From an uncultured Paracoccaceae bacterium (lineage in GTDB: Bacteria; Pseudomonadota; Alphaproteobacteria; Rhodobacterales; Rhodobacteraceae): 64,000 nucleotides of DNA. This document shows positions 32,258 through 39,880 of this stretch, piece by piece. The stretch spans positions 1 through 64,000 of the forward strand of contig CALMSR010000068.1 of the NCBI GenBank assembly GCA_937872465.1. The letters run 5' to 3'. The stretch's first letter is position 1. Every line of letters starts with the position of its first letter. The position numbers were made by a program, and so were the translations under genes. The notes under the pieces are model-generated. The model was not told the origin of the DNA. It saw only the letters and a program-made list of their open reading frames with translations, and did not search any database.

Positions 32258-32282
32258 GGAACGATCCGCCCGTTGTGGCGTT
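32258..32282 (+). promoter_or_regulatory. EcfG-type promoter of the MgtC-like gene
   Basis: GGAAC (32258-32262), 16-base spacer, CGTT (32279-32282). The ATG of the gene follows only 11 bases after the CGTT, so the transcript would begin within a few bases of the start codon. Confidence 0.75.
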
Positions 32283-32293
32283 TCGCGAACCTC

Positions 32294-32821
32294 ATGGATG
32301 CGCTTCTGAGCGAGATCACGGTCGCGCCGACCATTCCCTGGACGGTGCTGGTCCTCCGGCTGGCCGGGGCGCTGCTGCTCTGCGGCCTGATCGGGCTGGA
32401 ACGGGAGAGCCGCGACCGCCCTGCCGGATTGCGTACCCACATGATGGTGGGGCTCGCGGCGGCGGTCTATTGCATCGTCCTTCTGGAAATGATCGCGGCC
32501 TTCGGGGAGGGCGAGGGCCAGCTCCGGCTCGACCCGGTGCGGCTGATCGAGGCGGTGACGAGCGGCGTTGCCTTTCTGGCGGCCGGGATGATCGTCTTTG
32601 CCAAGGGCGAGGTCCGGGGCCTGACCACGGGCACCAGCCTCTGGCTCGCCGCCGCGGTCGGGCTCGCCGTCGGGCTGGGGCTCTGGCCGGTCGCGGTGCT
32701 GGCAACGATCCTCGCGCTGGTCGTCGTGGGGCTCCTGAAACGCGCGGAGCGCGCCGCCCGGCGCGGCGAGACGGCGCGACCGGCCTCGGCCGGGTCGGAG
32801 GGAGAGGATCGGGCGGAGTGA
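32294..32821 (+). CDS. MgtC/SapB-family membrane protein
   Basis: A 175-residue inner-membrane protein with four or five helices. The MgtC signature is LLCGLIGLERESRDRPAGLRTH, and the second conserved part is GVAFLAAGMIVF with LTTGTSLWLAAAVGLAVG. It lacks the C-terminal ACT-like domain of Salmonella MgtC and so belongs to the short members, whose role in magnesium or stress physiology is undefined. The start is ATG 32294; a TTG at 32273 lies inside the promoter and cannot be used. No Shine-Dalgarno sequence is present, in keeping with a leaderless mRNA. Confidence 0.85.
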   Translation: MDALLSEITVAPTIPWTVLVLRLAGALLLCGLIGLERESRDRPAGLRTHMMVGLAAAVYCIVLLEMIAAFGEGEGQLRLDPVRLIEAVTSGVAFLAAGMIVFAKGEVRGLTTGTSLWLAAAVGLAVGLGLWPVAVLATILALVVVGLLKRAERAARRGETARPASAGSEGEDRAE

Positions 32822-32918
32822 GTCGACCCCTGACCGGATCGTCTCCCTGCAGCGTCGGGGCGCAGGGCCTTCAGTGGCATTCCGTTTGGCAGCGCGCCTA
32901 TGTCGGCCGCGTTCTGGG

Positions 32919-33050
32919 CGCGCCCGGCGTCACCATCCCGCCGAGGCCGGCACCGCCGGGCAGCGCCCGCCCCGCCCCGTCACGCCAATGGCTGTGCCTC
33001 CGGCACGACGCGGGCGCTGCCCTCGTCTTGCTCGGGGGCGGTCGAGGAAG
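32919..33050 (+). repeat. Dispersed folded intergenic repeat, copy B (internally deleted)
   Basis: Shares the order CACCGCCGGGCAGCGCCCGC, CCCGTCACGCC, GTGCCTCCGGCACGACGCGG and GCGCTGCCCTCGTCT with the other copies. Compared with copy C about 23 bases between two GCGGGCGCT repeats are missing, as expected from recombination or slippage between these direct repeats. It lies in the 340-base gap between the MgtC-like gene and cysE; nothing else is recognised there except a GCCCCGTCGGGGC palindrome near 33075. Confidence 0.8.
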
Positions 33051-33161
33051 AAAGAAGGATCGGCACATGCGACAGCCCCGTCGGGGCCTTGGCGCGGGCT
33101 TGAAATCCTGCCACTAACCGACACATGATCGGTGCGAAGCCGTTTCGAACGGAGTGATGGC

Positions 33162-33971
33162 ATGGGCCAGACGCAGATGAAAGTGGCCAGCCTCGACCGG
33201 GTCTGGGCGACGATCCGGCGCGAGGCGGAACAGATCGCGCAGGACGAGCCGCTGATGGCGAGTCTCGTGCATTCCGGCATCCTGCATCACGACAGCTTCG
33301 AGCGGGCGCTGAGCTTCCGCCTCGCCCAGAAGCTGGCCTCGCCGGAAATGAGCGATCTCATCCTGCGCGAACTGGCGGATGCAGCCTATCAATCGGAGCC
33401 GGAGATCGTGGCGGCCGCTCGTGCCGACCTGCTCGCGGTCTACGACCGCGACCCGGCCTGCCACCGCTACGTCCAGCCGGTGCTCTTCTTCAAGGGCTAC
33501 CAGGCGGTGCAATGCTACCGGATCGCGCATTGGCTGCTGATGCAGGGCCGCATCGACATGGCCTATTTCATCCAGATGCGCACCTCCGAGGCCTTCGGGG
33601 TCGACATCCATCCCGGTGCGCGCATCGGGCAGGGGATCATGATCGACCACGCCCATTCCATCGTGATCGGCGAGACCGCGGTCGTCGGGGACAATGTCTC
33701 GATGCTGCATTCCGTGACGCTGGGCGGGACCGGCAAGGAGGATGGCGACCGGCATCCCAAGATCGGCGAGGGCGTGATGATCGGCGCCGGCGCGGCGGTT
33801 CTGGGCAATATCAGGATCGGCGCCTGCAGCCGCATCGCCGCCGGGTCGGTGGTGCTGCGCGACGTTCCCCCCAAGACCACCGTCGCCGGCGTGCCAGCGC
33901 GGGTCGTGGGCGGGGCGGGCTGCTCGGAACCCGCCAAGACCATGGACCAGCGCTTCGGCGATCCGGACTGA
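33162..33971 (+). CDS. cysE: Serine O-acetyltransferase
   Basis: A 269-residue cytosolic enzyme making O-acetylserine from serine and acetyl-CoA, the first step of cysteine synthesis. The N-terminal helical domain (about residues 1-140) is followed by the left-handed beta helix of hexapeptide repeats, with GVDIHPGARIGQG, the catalytic histidine in DHAHSIVIGETAVVGD and the GGTGK loop. The short C-terminal tail can bind cysteine synthase and mediates cysteine feedback in the family. I start at ATG 33162 with CGGAGTG upstream; an in-frame GTG at 33132 adds ten residues. Confidence 0.95.
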   Translation: MGQTQMKVASLDRVWATIRREAEQIAQDEPLMASLVHSGILHHDSFERALSFRLAQKLASPEMSDLILRELADAAYQSEPEIVAAARADLLAVYDRDPACHRYVQPVLFFKGYQAVQCYRIAHWLLMQGRIDMAYFIQMRTSEAFGVDIHPGARIGQGIMIDHAHSIVIGETAVVGDNVSMLHSVTLGGTGKEDGDRHPKIGEGVMIGAGAAVLGNIRIGACSRIAAGSVVLRDVPPKTTVAGVPARVVGGAGCSEPAKTMDQRFGDPD

Positions 33972-34046
33972 GGTCCGGGCCGCCGCGATCATCCAGGCGC
34001 TGCCACGCAGCGTTTGCACCGGTCGTTCCCCCGGCAACCGCCGACA

Positions 34047-34060
34047 GCCCCGCAAGGGGC
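34047..34060. terminator. Short hairpin between convergent cysE and iron-binding protein genes
   Basis: GCCCC-GCAA-GGGGC, a five-base GC stem with a GNRA tetraloop, in the 117-base convergent gap. No U-tract. It may end either transcript; weak evidence. Confidence 0.3.
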
Positions 34061-34088
34061 CGCCGGCGCAACCGGACCGGCGCCCCGG

Positions 34089-35111
34089 TCAGGGGAAGCC
34101 GACTTCGTTGAAGATCTGCTGGGCCAGCGGCTGGTTCTCGCCGAGGGCGTCCAGGTTGAGCGTGTCGCGCCGGGAATCGCCGAGCGACGCGGCGATCTCG
34201 CCGACCGGCACGCCCTCGACCACGGGGAATTCGTTGTTCTGGTCGGCGAAATGCGCCTGGGCTTCCGGGGTCGTCATGAATTCCAGGAAGGCGACGGCAT
34301 TGTCGCGATGGGGCGCATGCGCCGCGACGCCGGCTGCCGCCACGTTGACATGGGTGCCGGTGGTCTCCTGGTTGGGGAAGACGAGGCCGATGCCGTCGGT
34401 GGAGCCGGTCAGCCCGTCGACCTGCTCGGCGAGCGCCCGGGCGAAGTAATAGGTATTGGCCACGGCGATGTCGCAGGCGCCGGAGACGAGGCCCTTGAGC
34501 TGGTCGGTGTCGCCGCCCTCGGGCGCGCGCGCGAGATTGGCGTGCAGGCCCGTCGCCCAGTCCCGGGCGGCGTCCTCGCCGTCATGGGCGATGATCGCGC
34601 CCATCAGCGAGAGATTGTAGATGTTCGAGGAGGAGCGGATGCAGATCTGTCCGGCGTATCGCGGATCGGCCAGCGCCTCGTAGGTCTGCGGCGGCTCGGG
34701 AACCCGGTCCCTAGCGTAGAAGATGATGCGGGCGCGGGTCGAGAGGCCGAACCAATGGCCGTCGGGATGGCGCAGATGCGCGGGGATCCGGCTCTCGAGG
34801 GTCTCGGATTCCACCGGCTGCAGCAGCCCGTCCTTGTCGGCGAGCCAGATCCGGCCCGCGTCGACGGTCAGGAAGATGTCGGCGGGGCTGTTCGCGCCCT
34901 CGGCCTTCATGCGCGCGATCAGCTCGTCCGCCTCGCCCTCGATGCGGTTGACCGCGATCCCCGTCGCTGCGGTGAAGGCTGCATAGAGGCTGTCGTCGGT
35001 GTCGTAGTGGCGCGAGGAATAGATGTTGACCTCCTCCTGGGCGGCCGCCGGGACGGCGCCGACGAGGGCGGCGAGGGCCGCGATGCTTGCGAGAAGGCGG
35101 GGGCTGGGCAT
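34089..35111 (-). CDS. Periplasmic ferric-iron-binding protein (FutA/FbpA-like)
   Basis: A 340-residue ABC-transporter solute-binding protein. The signal peptide (about residues 1-24) ends after PAAAQ. VNIYSSRHYDTDDSLY at the mature start and the tandem tyrosines in ANTYYFARALAE, which coordinate Fe(III) in the family, identify it as a ferric-iron binder. No permease or ATPase gene is adjacent, so it must work with components elsewhere. I use ATG 35111 rather than the TTG two codons earlier; GGAGTTGACC precedes it. Confidence 0.9.
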   Translation of the reverse strand: MPSPRLLASIAALAALVGAVPAAAQEEVNIYSSRHYDTDDSLYAAFTAATGIAVNRIEGEADELIARMKAEGANSPADIFLTVDAGRIWLADKDGLLQPVESETLESRIPAHLRHPDGHWFGLSTRARIIFYARDRVPEPPQTYEALADPRYAGQICIRSSSNIYNLSLMGAIIAHDGEDAARDWATGLHANLARAPEGGDTDQLKGLVSGACDIAVANTYYFARALAEQVDGLTGSTDGIGLVFPNQETTGTHVNVAAAGVAAHAPHRDNAVAFLEFMTTPEAQAHFADQNNEFPVVEGVPVGEIAASLGDSRRDTLNLDALGENQPLAQQIFNEVGFP

Positions 35112-35251
35112 GGTCAACTCCTGTGGCAGGGCCGGTATTTCCGACGATTTGCATCGGGAATGACCTGACGGCCTGGCGAGAGCCTGTCAACAGGCATTCC
35201 CGACGAGTCCCGTCCGGTTCGACGGCGCAGGTCTCGGCGCCCGGCGCCCGC

Positions 35252-38200
35252 TCAATAATCGCGTTCGTAGAAGATGCCGAGCCGCGTGTTGCCGTCGGTG
35301 CCGACCGAGCCCCGCGCGGTGACCATGTCGTTGATCTCGACCACCACCTCGGCGCGGCTGACCCCGTCGCTGGCGGTCTGCACGTCGACATAGACGTTCT
35401 CGCTGATGTATTTGCCGGCACGCACCGCGGTGGCGCCGGAATCCTCGGTGATGATGTCGAGATCGTCGAGGCCGGTCGAGCTGCGCAGCGAGGCCAGGAG
35501 CCCGCTGCCGCCGGCGCCCGCGAGCTCGGCCGCCGCCGCGGCGAGCTGGGCCGCCTGGAAGGGCGAGAGATCCTGCGAGGCGCGCTTGAAGAGCAGGCGC
35601 GACAGCACCTCGTCCTCGGGCAGGGGCGGCTCGGAGCTGAAGACGATGTCGGGCTCCGAGGCGCGCCCGGAGACCGTCACGATGGCGGTCACGTCGCCGG
35701 AGGTCGAATGGGCGACGAAATTGATGCGCGGGTCGAAATCGCCCTCCAGCGTCAGCGATCCCTCGTCGAACTCGATCCGCTGGGCGAGCACGACGATGCG
35801 GCCGCGCCGCATGTCGAACTGGCCCACGGGCTCGATGTCGGTCGTCGGGCCGCGGAGCCGGAGCTCGCCGCCGAGCTCAGCGTCGAGGCCGCGCCCGCGC
35901 ACGAAGATCTGGTTCGGCGCGCTGACCCGGATGTCGAGCTCGAGGCCGCTGCGGCCGGTCGCCTGCGGCGGCTGCGGGGCGCCGACCTGCGCGCGCTCGA
36001 GGGTCTCGACGACGCGCGGCGGCGGGCGCAGATGCTCGACCTGCTCGAGCTTGGCCTGGGCGTTCACGCCGAGCGCCTCGGAGATCGATATTTCCGTCCG
36101 CCCGAGGTCGATGCGCCCGGAGAGCGTGCCGCCGCCGCCCTGCAGCGGGCCGTCGACGGCCAGCTGGCCCGAGAACCGCGTGGTCACGAAGGCGCCGTCG
36201 GTATAGCGCACGTCGTTCATGCGCATGGAGAGATCGGCGGGAAAGCCGCGCGCCCCGTCGATCGACACCCGGCCCTCCGCGGTGATCTCGCCGCCGCCGC
36301 TCACGGCGGCGCGGGCCCCGCGCAGGACCACCGCGTCGCCTTCGAGCCCGGCGTCGAGGCTGATGTCTTCCAGCCGGACGTTGAGCTGCGGCAGGACGAA
36401 GGTCCCGCCGCCCAGGGAGACGTTGCCGGCGAGCCGCGGTGCGGCCAGCGAGCCCTGCGCGGAGACGTCGAGCTGCACCGTGCCGCTCGCCTGCGCGGAG
36501 CGCGCCTCGAGGAGCGGGTTGGCGAGCGCCAGCGGCACCGTGCCGGAGGCGCGCATGTCGAGGCCGGAACCGGTCAGGGGAATGCGCCCGGAGCCGGAGA
36601 TGTCGAGCCCCGGCGCGCCGCCGAGCCGGGCGGTCGCGAGGGTGAGCGTGCCCGCGGAATAACCGCCCGAAAGCGTGACGTTCATCGGCGGCACCGCGTT
36701 CTGGCGCAGGACCGCGGCGCCGATCCCGGTGCCCTCGATGTCGAAGCTTGCCGACGGGTCGGCGAGCGGGCCCGTCACCCGGGCGTTGCCGGTGACATTG
36801 CCGGCGAGGCCGCGGTTGCCGGCGATCTGGTCCACGAGCGAGAGCGGGAAGGCGGCCAGCTCGACGGTGAGGTCGAGATCCCCCGTGCCGAGCGGCACGG
36901 CGCCGCTGGCCCGTGCCGAGAGCCCGCCCGCGGCGGACACGCCCGCATCCACGTCGAGCCGCTCGCCTTCGGTCCGGCCCCTGGCGGTGACGTCGATCGG
37001 CGGAATCCCGGCGGCGCGCGTCGGGGCGGCGGCGAGCCCGGTCGCCCCGGCGTCGAAGGTGATGTTCGGCGCCGCGCGCGTCCCGCCCACGCGCGCGGTC
37101 CCGTTCACCACGCCGGCGAGCGCGAGCTGCGGCCGGATCGCATTGGCGATGTCGAGCGGCATGTCCGCGATGTCGAGGCGGAGGTCGATGTCCTCGGCCA
37201 CGCGCCCCTCGGCGCTGAGCTTGCCGGTCCCGAAATCGAGCTCCAGCGGGGTCAGGGTGACGGCGCCCTCCGCGACGGTCACCGTGGCCGGCGCCGCCAG
37301 CTGCGCGGTCTGGCCGGCCTGCCGCAGGCGCAGCGTCTCAAGCGTCGCCGCGAAACCGCCGGGCTGGCGGGCGAGTTCGGCGCTGGCATCGACGAGCGTG
37401 CCGATCGCCAGCCGGCTCTCGGCGGTGACGCGCATGCTGTCGGCATCCTCCTGCGCGGCCCTGGCGGCGATCGAGGCGATCTCCTGCCCGGCCACGGCGA
37501 TGTCGCGGCCGTCGAGCGTGCCGCTCACGAAGGGCAGCCCGAAGGCATCGGTGACCCGCGCATCGACCCGCAGCGCCCCGACCCGGTTGGCGCCGAAGGC
37601 GAGGTCGCCGGCCGAGGCGTTCACCGCGATCGCCTGGCCGGGATCGCCGGCATCGAGCGCGATGTCGGCGGTGAGCGAGCCGCCGGCCTCGACCAGTGCG
37701 AGCGCCGCCAGCGAGGCGACGTCGGGCGCCCGCAGGCTGAGCTTGCCGGTGAGCGGGGCGCCGGTCGTCTGGGTGATCGCGCCGGTGAGGCTGTTGGCGC
37801 CGAGCGCGAAGCGAAGGTCCGAGACCGAGCGGGTCTCGCCGGCCACGGCCAGGTCAGCGCCGATATCGAGCACGAGCGAATCGAGCTGGCCGCCGCCGCT
37901 GAGCCGCCCCGAGACGTCGCTTCCCTCCATGCGCCCGTCGAAGCCGAGATCGAGCCCCGAGATGCTGCGCCCGAGCAGGCTGCCGGTCTCGATCCCGGCA
38001 TCGAGCGTGATCCCGATCGACCGCCCCGTGCCCTGCGCCCGGCCGGAGGCGGTCACGGCACCCGCGGCGCGCGGGTCGATCAGGGCGAGATCGGTGAGCG
38101 ATGCGTCGAAGCCGAAATCCGTGGTCCGGGTCGAGACCTGCCCGTCGGAGGCGAAGGCGAGCTGCGGGTTCTCGAGCCGCAGGTTCTCGGTGCGGAAGCC

Positions 38201-39880
38201 GCCCGCGTCGCGCACGGTGCGGCCCGAAAGCGTCGTTCTGCCGGCCATCAGCCCGTCGAGGCGCGGATCGCCGAGCACGAGATTCTCGGCGCTGCCGTCG
38301 AGCGCGAGGTCGAAGCCGCCGCTCAGCGGCGTGACGCTGCCCTCGGCGCGCAGCGCGAGCGCGCCGGAGAGCCTGCGGCCGGTGATGCCGGAGAGGATGG
38401 CGATATCGGCGACATTGAGCGCGCCGCGCCCGGTGAAGACCAGATCCTCGAAGGTCCCGGCGGTGAAGACCGAAAGGCCGTTGCCGCCCAGCTGGACCTG
38501 CCGCAGGTCGATCGCCCCGCCGGGCTTCAGCGCGGCATCGGCGAAGAGGTCGAGCCGGGTTCCGAGCGCCGCCCGCACCTTCGGGTCGGCCGCCCAGACG
38601 CCGGTGGCGAGGCCTTCGAGCGCGATGGTCACGTCGCGGCGCGCGGGATCCTCGAGGTTGCGCGCCCGCCCGCCCATGTCGAGGGTCACGTCCTCCATCT
38701 CGATCCCGCCCGTGGAGAGCCGGTCGAGCACCAGGAGGCCGCTCCAGTTGCTGGAATCGCCGAAACTGACCCGCAGCACGGCGGAATTGAGGCGGGTCTC
38801 CTGGCCGGGAACCGGGAGGCGCACGGCCGGCGCGGCCGGGTCGCCGAGCGTGCCGGAGAGGTCGAGGCTGCGCAGGAACCCGTCCGCGCCGGTCTCGGCG
38901 CGGCCCGTGAGGTCGAGCACCGCGCCCGAAAGCACGAGATCGTCGATGCGCACCCCGCCGCCGGTCTTGCTGAGCCCGCTCACCCGGACGGCGGTCTCCC
39001 CGGCGAAGAACTCCCGGAAATCGGGCGGGATCAGCGGCGTCAGGCCGCCGCGCAGGTCGGCGTCGAAGCCGAGGCCCGCGTCGGTGCCCCTCAGCGCGAT
39101 CTGGCCGCCCGCCAGCCGCTTGCCGGCGGCGTCGAGCGCCACGTCGAAATCGACGTTGTCGAGCGGCCCGCTGCCGGCGATGCGCAGGTCGATGGCGGGC
39201 GTGTCCTCGATCCTGAGCAGGCTCGCCACGAGCCCGCCGTCGGGCTCGCTCAGATGCAGGTCGAGGTCGATCTGGCGCGTCTCGTTGGAGAAGGCGGCCT
39301 TGAGCGCGAGCTCGCCCCCGGGCGCGTCCTTGCGCAGGATGTCGAGGGCCGCGTCGAGCGCCCCGCCGGCCAGCGTGAGATTGCCGTCCGCCGAGAGCTC
39401 CGCGGCGGTGCCGAAGACCTGCTCGTCGAGCACCATGCTGTCGATGCGAAGCTCCCGCAGGTCGATCGACACCGGGAGCTCGGGCAGGGCGAAGGGCTTG
39501 GCCTCGGCATCCGCGAGGTCGATCGGCCGCGTCCGCGGCGGCCCGGCGCGGCGCAGCCAGGCGATGCGCCCGGCACTCAGCCGGTTCACGTTCACCCGCC
39601 CGAGCAGGAGCTGGAGCCGGTTCCAGTCGAGCTCGACGTCGTTGATCTCGAGCCAGGGTCCGCGCGCGTCGGAAATGGTGATCGCCCCGATCCGCGCCCG
39701 CGAGGACAGCGCCCCGGTCACGCCGCTCAGGCGGATCTGGCGCCCCGGCGCCGAGAGCTGGTTCTCGAGCAGGTTGACGAGAAAGCCGTTGTCGGAGGTC
39801 TGGTCGCCCTCGGGCGCCTGCGCCAGCGCCGCGAGTGCGGCGAGGAAGAGCACGCCGAAGAGGATCGCGACGCGTCTCAA
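35252..39880 (-). CDS. tamB: TamB, translocation and assembly module subunit
   Basis: A 1542-residue envelope protein. One N-terminal signal/anchor helix (residues 1-21) is followed by about 1200 residues of repeating amphipathic beta-strands forming a long hydrophobic groove, and the C-terminal DUF490/TamB domain (about residues 1200-1542), including GGGTFVLPQLNVRLED and the end LGIFYERDY. TamB spans the periplasm and works with the outer-membrane protein TamA; TamB-like proteins are also implicated in phospholipid transport to the outer membrane. The gene follows tamA with a four-base overlap. The antisense strand is open for long stretches because of the codon bias, not because of genes. 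Confidence 0.95.
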   Translation of the reverse strand: MRRVAILFGVLFLAALAALAQAPEGDQTSDNGFLVNLLENQLSAPGRQIRLSGVTGALSSRARIGAITISDARGPWLEINDVELDWNRLQLLLGRVNVNRLSAGRIAWLRRAGPPRTRPIDLADAEAKPFALPELPVSIDLRELRIDSMVLDEQVFGTAAELSADGNLTLAGGALDAALDILRKDAPGGELALKAAFSNETRQIDLDLHLSEPDGGLVASLLRIEDTPAIDLRIAGSGPLDNVDFDVALDAAGKRLAGGQIALRGTDAGLGFDADLRGGLTPLIPPDFREFFAGETAVRVSGLSKTGGGVRIDDLVLSGAVLDLTGRAETGADGFLRSLDLSGTLGDPAAPAVRLPVPGQETRLNSAVLRVSFGDSSNWSGLLVLDRLSTGGIEMEDVTLDMGGRARNLEDPARRDVTIALEGLATGVWAADPKVRAALGTRLDLFADAALKPGGAIDLRQVQLGGNGLSVFTAGTFEDLVFTGRGALNVADIAILSGITGRRLSGALALRAEGSVTPLSGGFDLALDGSAENLVLGDPRLDGLMAGRTTLSGRTVRDAGGFRTENLRLENPQLAFASDGQVSTRTTDFGFDASLTDLALIDPRAAGAVTASGRAQGTGRSIGITLDAGIETGSLLGRSISGLDLGFDGRMEGSDVSGRLSGGGQLDSLVLDIGADLAVAGETRSVSDLRFALGANSLTGAITQTTGAPLTGKLSLRAPDVASLAALALVEAGGSLTADIALDAGDPGQAIAVNASAGDLAFGANRVGALRVDARVTDAFGLPFVSGTLDGRDIAVAGQEIASIAARAAQEDADSMRVTAESRLAIGTLVDASAELARQPGGFAATLETLRLRQAGQTAQLAAPATVTVAEGAVTLTPLELDFGTGKLSAEGRVAEDIDLRLDIADMPLDIANAIRPQLALAGVVNGTARVGGTRAAPNITFDAGATGLAAAPTRAAGIPPIDVTARGRTEGERLDVDAGVSAAGGLSARASGAVPLGTGDLDLTVELAAFPLSLVDQIAGNRGLAGNVTGNARVTGPLADPSASFDIEGTGIGAAVLRQNAVPPMNVTLSGGYSAGTLTLATARLGGAPGLDISGSGRIPLTGSGLDMRASGTVPLALANPLLEARSAQASGTVQLDVSAQGSLAAPRLAGNVSLGGGTFVLPQLNVRLEDISLDAGLEGDAVVLRGARAAVSGGGEITAEGRVSIDGARGFPADLSMRMNDVRYTDGAFVTTRFSGQLAVDGPLQGGGGTLSGRIDLGRTEISISEALGVNAQAKLEQVEHLRPPPRVVETLERAQVGAPQPPQATGRSGLELDIRVSAPNQIFVRGRGLDAELGGELRLRGPTTDIEPVGQFDMRRGRIVVLAQRIEFDEGSLTLEGDFDPRINFVAHSTSGDVTAIVTVSGRASEPDIVFSSEPPLPEDEVLSRLLFKRASQDLSPFQAAQLAAAAAELAGAGGSGLLASLRSSTGLDDLDIITEDSGATAVRAGKYISENVYVDVQTASDGVSRAEVVVEINDMVTARGSVGTDGNTRLGIFYERDY

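Noticed and set aside
35118..35251. GCCTGTCAACAGGC dyad as terminator of tamB
   Set aside because: Short stem, tiny loop and no U-tract; it may be chance.
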